From Mesorhizobium shangrilense (GTDB lineage: Bacteria > Pseudomonadota > Alphaproteobacteria > Rhizobiales > Rhizobiaceae): a DNA stretch of 64,000 bases. A program made the position numbers and the translations under genes. How positions within the stretch are numbered: the stretch's first letter is position 1; the number at the start of each line of letters is the position of its first letter. This document shows, piece by piece, positions 61,048 through 64,000 of this stretch. The stretch lies in the NCBI RefSeq assembly GCF_040537815.1, contig NZ_JBEWSZ010000001.1, forward strand, positions 5,040,739-5,104,738, given 5' to 3'. The notes under the pieces are model-generated. The model was not told the origin of the DNA, did not search any database, and saw only the letters and a program-made list of their open reading frames with translations.

Positions 61048-61845
61048 ATGACCAAATCGAAGCTGCTGCTAGCCGGCCTGCTGGCTTGCCTTCTCGCGCC
61101 TGTCGCTGCCTTTGCGCAGGCGCTGCCGGACCTCGGCGGCAAGAAAGTGGTGGTGGTGACAGAAAATGCCTACCCGCCGCTGCAGTTCATCGATGCCAAG
61201 ACGGGAAAACAGATCGGCTGGGAATATGACGCGATGAACGAGATCGCCAAGCGGCTGAATTTTTCCGTCGAGTACCAAAACACTTCATGGGACGCGATGA
61301 TCCAGGCGGTTTCCGACAACCAGTACAACATCGGCATGACCGGCATCACCATCAAGGACGACCGCAAGGCGAAGGTCGATTTCTCCGACCCCTACATGCG
61401 CTCGGAACAGTTCATGCTGGTGCGCGGCGATGAGAGCCGCTTCACCGACGCCAAGACCTTCGGTGCCTTCAAGGATGGCCTGGTCGGCGCCCAGGCGGGG
61501 ACGACGCCGTTCTACACCGCCGTCTACAGCGTGCTCGACGGCAATGAGCAGAACCCGCGCATTAAACTGTTCGAGACGTTCGGCGCCACGGTGCAGGCTT
61601 TGAAATCGGGCGACGTCGATGTGGTGCTGACCGACGGCACGGCAGGCAAGGGCTATGTCGACGCCTCCGGCGGCAAGCTGAAGCTGATCGGCGGACCGCT
61701 CGGCAGCGAGGATTTCGGGTTCATCTTCCCCAAGGGCTCGGACCTGGTGAAGCCGATCAACGCGGCGATCGCGGCGCTGAAGGCCGACGGCACGTTCGAT
61801 GCGCTCAACAAGAAGTGGTTTCTTGATTACAAGATGGGGCAGTAG
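61048..61845 (+). CDS. Amino-acid ABC transporter substrate-binding protein
   Basis: A 265-residue family 3 binding protein with a signal peptide ([20 protein letters not shown]). [38 protein letters not shown] and the late [13 protein letters not shown] are typical. The ligand is probably a polar amino acid. The permease follows after a 330-base repeat block; no ATPase is in the window. Confidence 0.9.
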   Translation: MTKSKLLLAGLLACLLAPVAAFAQALPDLGGKKVVVVTENAYPPLQFIDAKTGKQIGWEYDAMNEIAKRLNFSVEYQNTSWDAMIQAVSDNQYNIGMTGITIKDDRKAKVDFSDPYMRSEQFMLVRGDESRFTDAKTFGAFKDGLVGAQAGTTPFYTAVYSVLDGNEQNPRIKLFETFGATVQALKSGDVDVVLTDGTAGKGYVDASGGKLKLIGGPLGSEDFGFIFPKGSDLVKPINAAIAALKADGTFDALNKKWFLDYKMGQ

Positions 61846-62177
61846 TTCGTCTTGTCGCGGGTGTGTTTTGCCGCGCGGAAATTCGCGCCGACCCTGCGTC
61901 TGAACACCCCCCTCTGTCCTGCCGGACCCTGCCCTTCGCTGCCGCTCCGGGCGTTCGTCGTTCGGAAAGCCAAGCAATTGGCTTTCCGTCCGCTGCGCGG
62001 ACCACGTCTCACCCCCCACAAGGGGGGAGATCAGCGGCTTAGAGGGCAGCGCTTCAACATCGGCAGTTGGCGAAAGCCAAGGCGACAGCTGATCTCCCGC
62101 CTTGCTGGGGAGATGTCCGGCAGGACAGAGGGGGGTGCCTTGGCGCAGTCCTTCTGCAATATTGCCGGCCTCGCATA
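61846..62177. repeat. Nested palindromic repeat between binding protein and permease
   Basis: A perfect 22-base inverted repeat bounds the block: arms at 61905-61926 and 62116-62137 (cacccccctctgtcctgccg and its complement). Within it gggggagatcagc near 62025 pairs with gctgatctccc near 62089, and gccaagcaattggc is a smaller hairpin. This is another rhizobial mosaic repeat; it fills the gap between the two transporter genes. Confidence 0.85.
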
Positions 62178-62987
62178 ATGCCTCCATCATCCTCCTCAAA
62201 ACCCGACTTCCCCTGGTGGCTCGCGGTCGCCGTGGCTATCGCGGTCGCGGTGGCTGTCTTTGTCGCGACCAGCGACCTCTACGCTCAGGTTTTCGCCACC
62301 GTCGCCAAGGGTATCGGCGTCACCGTCTTCGTTACGGTGGTCGCCTTCGCCCTGGCTTCGACCATTGGGCTCGGCATCGCGCTGATGGGGCTTTCGGGCT
62401 CGCGCTGGCTGCGGCAGATCGCCCGCTTCTATGTCGAGATCATCCGCGGCGTGCCGATCCTGGTGCTGTTGTTCTGGATCGCCTTCGTCGGTGCGCCGGC
62501 CTTCGTCGCGGGTTGGAACGCGCTGACCACGCCACTGCAGAATGCCGGCCTGTTCGGCGAGCTTTTGGTGCGCGACGTGTCACTGCTGTGGCGCGCCATC
62601 ATGGCGCTGACCATCGGCTATTCGGCCTTCATCTCCGAGGTTTTCCGGGCCGGCATCCAGGCTGTCGAGAAGGGCCAGATCGAGGCGGCCAAGGCGCTCG
62701 GGCTGACGCGCGTGCAGCGTTTTCGGCTGATCGTGTTTCCACAGGCGATCCGCACCATCCTGCCGCCGCTCGGCAATGATTTCGTCGCCCTGGTCAAGGA
62801 TTCCTCGCTGGTTTCGGTGCTCGGCGTCGCTGACATCACGCAGATGGGCAAGGTCTACGCCGCCGGCTCCTTCCGCTTCTTCGAGACCTATTCAATCGTC
62901 GCCTATATCTACCTCATCCTGACGGTCAGCCTGTCCTTGGCGCTGCGGGCACTCGAGAGGCGGCTGCGCCATCAGCACGAGCAATAG
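62178..62987 (+). CDS. Amino-acid ABC transporter permease
   Basis: A 269-residue membrane protein of the HisM/GlnP class with about five or six helices. The EAA loop is EAAKALGLTRVQRFRLIVFP near residue 170. It should pair with the binding protein at 61048. The ATG at 62178 was chosen because the sequence before it is repeat DNA. Confidence 0.9.
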   Translation: MPPSSSSKPDFPWWLAVAVAIAVAVAVFVATSDLYAQVFATVAKGIGVTVFVTVVAFALASTIGLGIALMGLSGSRWLRQIARFYVEIIRGVPILVLLFWIAFVGAPAFVAGWNALTTPLQNAGLFGELLVRDVSLLWRAIMALTIGYSAFISEVFRAGIQAVEKGQIEAAKALGLTRVQRFRLIVFPQAIRTILPPLGNDFVALVKDSSLVSVLGVADITQMGKVYAAGSFRFFETYSIVAYIYLILTVSLSLALRALERRLRHQHEQ

Positions 62988-63041
62988 CGCTTGAACAAAG
63001 ACGGCGCTACGATCGGCCACACATCGCGTTTGGGAGGCCTC

Positions 63042-63677
63042 ATGATCGTCGACAAAGCCAATGCAGCGCTGGATTCCGTCTACGGCGCCGATACGCCGGA
63101 AACTCTGGCCGAGGCCTATGCCGCATGGGCCGCGACCTACGACAGCGAAACCGCTTCGCTCGGCTATCTCTTGCCGTTCCTGATCACCGCCTGGGTGGCG
63201 CGCCACGTGCTTTCCGGCGAAGGCCCGCTTCTCGATGCCGGCTGCGGCACAGGCCTGTCGGGGCCATCGCTGAAGGCGCTGGGCTACGGTGACATTGCCG
63301 GGCTCGACCTGTCCGATGACATGCTGAAGATCGCCGGCAGCCGCAATGCCTACAATGAGTTGAAACAGGCGATGCTGGGCGGGCTGCTGCCCTGGCCGGA
63401 CGGCCATTTCCGCGCCTTCTTCTCGACCGGCGTGTTCACCATCAGCCATGCGCCTGCATCGGGTTTGCACGAGTTGGTCCGCATCACGCGCAAGGGCGGC
63501 CATGCCATCTTCACGGTGCGCGACCAGGTGTTCGAGAGCGGCGGCTTTCAGGCCGTGTTCGACGAGTTGGAACAGGCGCAAAAATGGCGGCTCGTCGAGC
63601 AAAGCCCATGGTTCCGCTGCTATGCGATCGCCGAGCCGGACGCGCTGGTGAAGACGTTTGTGTTCGAGGTTTTGTGA
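63042..63677 (+). CDS. Class I SAM-dependent methyltransferase
   Basis: A 211-residue methyltransferase. Motif I is LLDAGCGTGLSG near residue 63 and DLSDDMLKIA follows. The late segments GGHAIFTVRD and CYAIAEPDALVKTFVFEVL match the small methyltransferases often annotated as Williams-Beuren type. The ATG at 63042 has GGGAGG upstream. The substrate is unknown. Confidence 0.87.
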   Translation: MIVDKANAALDSVYGADTPETLAEAYAAWAATYDSETASLGYLLPFLITAWVARHVLSGEGPLLDAGCGTGLSGPSLKALGYGDIAGLDLSDDMLKIAGSRNAYNELKQAMLGGLLPWPDGHFRAFFSTGVFTISHAPASGLHELVRITRKGGHAIFTVRDQVFESGGFQAVFDELEQAQKWRLVEQSPWFRCYAIAEPDALVKTFVFEVL

Positions 63678-63689
63678 GCTGCGAATTCC

Positions 63690-63893
63690 CCGACCTTGGC
63701 TCCCTTCCTCTCCCTCCGGAGGGGGGAAGGTGGCGCTGCGAAGCAGCGACGGAGTGGGGGAAGCCGGTGGTCAAATGTGCCGACGCTGACAACTCACCAC
63801 AGGGCCTGAATCAAGGCGAGGCATCGCCCCGGCTTGAAGTAACAACGCCGGAGCCGGGTCGACCCCCACTCCGTCGAGCTTCGCCGAGCCACC
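63690..63893. repeat. Palindromic repeat at the end of the window
   Basis: The sequence aaggtggcgctgcgaagcag followed by cgacggagtggggg (63729-63764) recurs in inverted form at about 63859-63893 (cccccactccgtcgagcttc then gccgagccacctt). A small hairpin ctccctccggaggg precedes it. No gene was seen from 63678 to the window end. Confidence 0.75.
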
Positions 63894-64000
63894 TTGTATC
63901 TACACGAGAGAGATTTCGTGGGATTGAAGCGATTGAGCCAAGGTCCGGGCGGCCGCCCGGACCTTGGCTTGGCGAAGTCGCCCGTACCACCTGAGGTTAC

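Overview
The window reads as chromosomal core DNA of an alphaproteobacterium of the order Rhizobiales, most likely Mesorhizobium or a close relative. Reasons seen in the sequence: high GC with strong GC at third codon positions; the mdh-sucC-sucD-sucA-sucB-lpd cluster; an Omp19-type lipoprotein of the Brucella/Mesorhizobium kind; DUF1127, DUF2794, DUF1328 and IalB proteins; and mosaic palindromic repeats with the cccctcatcc...ggtgagggg ends common in rhizobia. No tRNA, rRNA, CRISPR array, insertion sequence, prophage or plasmid gene was seen. The genus is an inference from protein flavour, not from a search.

Layout. 0-12 kb: zinc peptidase, secreted lytic transglycosylase, a frameshifted secreted protein, a repeat-containing Cys-rich secreted protein, argG, an MHYT-GGDEF-EAL c-di-GMP enzyme, a LysE exporter, rlmN coupled to two small membrane proteins, a ClC antiporter and an IalB-like protein. 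12-22 kb: YkvA-like protein, phhB, LMW phosphatase, thpR, the divergent tesA / ybbA-ybbP block, a BI-1 family (YbhL) protein preceded by a probable ybhL leader RNA, acetyltransferase, DUF2794, a candidate structured RNA and a DUF1223 protein. 22-31 kb: acnA, the cytochrome c maturation genes ccmA-ccmB-ccmD-ccmG with no ccmC in its expected place, DUF1127, an SMP-30 hydrolase, a tautomerase, and two flavin proteins. 31-36 kb (minus strand): dapF-mtaB-ftsY-yciB. 36-41 kb: DUF1328, an MBL hydrolase, an unknown secreted protein, omp19, zapE. 41-53 kb: the TCA-cycle cluster mdh, sucC, cupin, DUF1579, sucD, sucA, sucB, secreted protein, SDR, lpd. 53-64 kb: DUF2867, TraB/GumN, xerC, rimM-trmD, TauE/SafE, rplS, methyltransferase, ohr-ohrR, an amino-acid ABC binding protein and permease, and a second methyltransferase.

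How genes work together. The 41-53 kb cluster supplies malate dehydrogenase, succinyl-CoA synthetase and the whole 2-oxoglutarate dehydrogenase complex; aconitase at 22.6-25.3 kb belongs to the same cycle. ccmABDG serves periplasmic cytochrome c assembly. rimM-trmD-rplS is the usual ribosome/tRNA maturation neighbourhood, split here by a convergent TauE gene. ohr and its 2-Cys repressor ohrR overlap and share an operator-like tandem repeat.

Points worth a second look: the missing ccmC; a palindromic repeat read in frame inside ftsY; an octamer tandem array with an inverted partner between sucD and sucA; two unrelated genes splitting sucC from sucD; a terminator-ended structured RNA candidate near 20.87-21.03 kb; a frameshift in a secreted protein gene; and the ybhL leader. 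I did not find a convincing wholly new multi-gene system; most of the window is ordinary housekeeping sequence.
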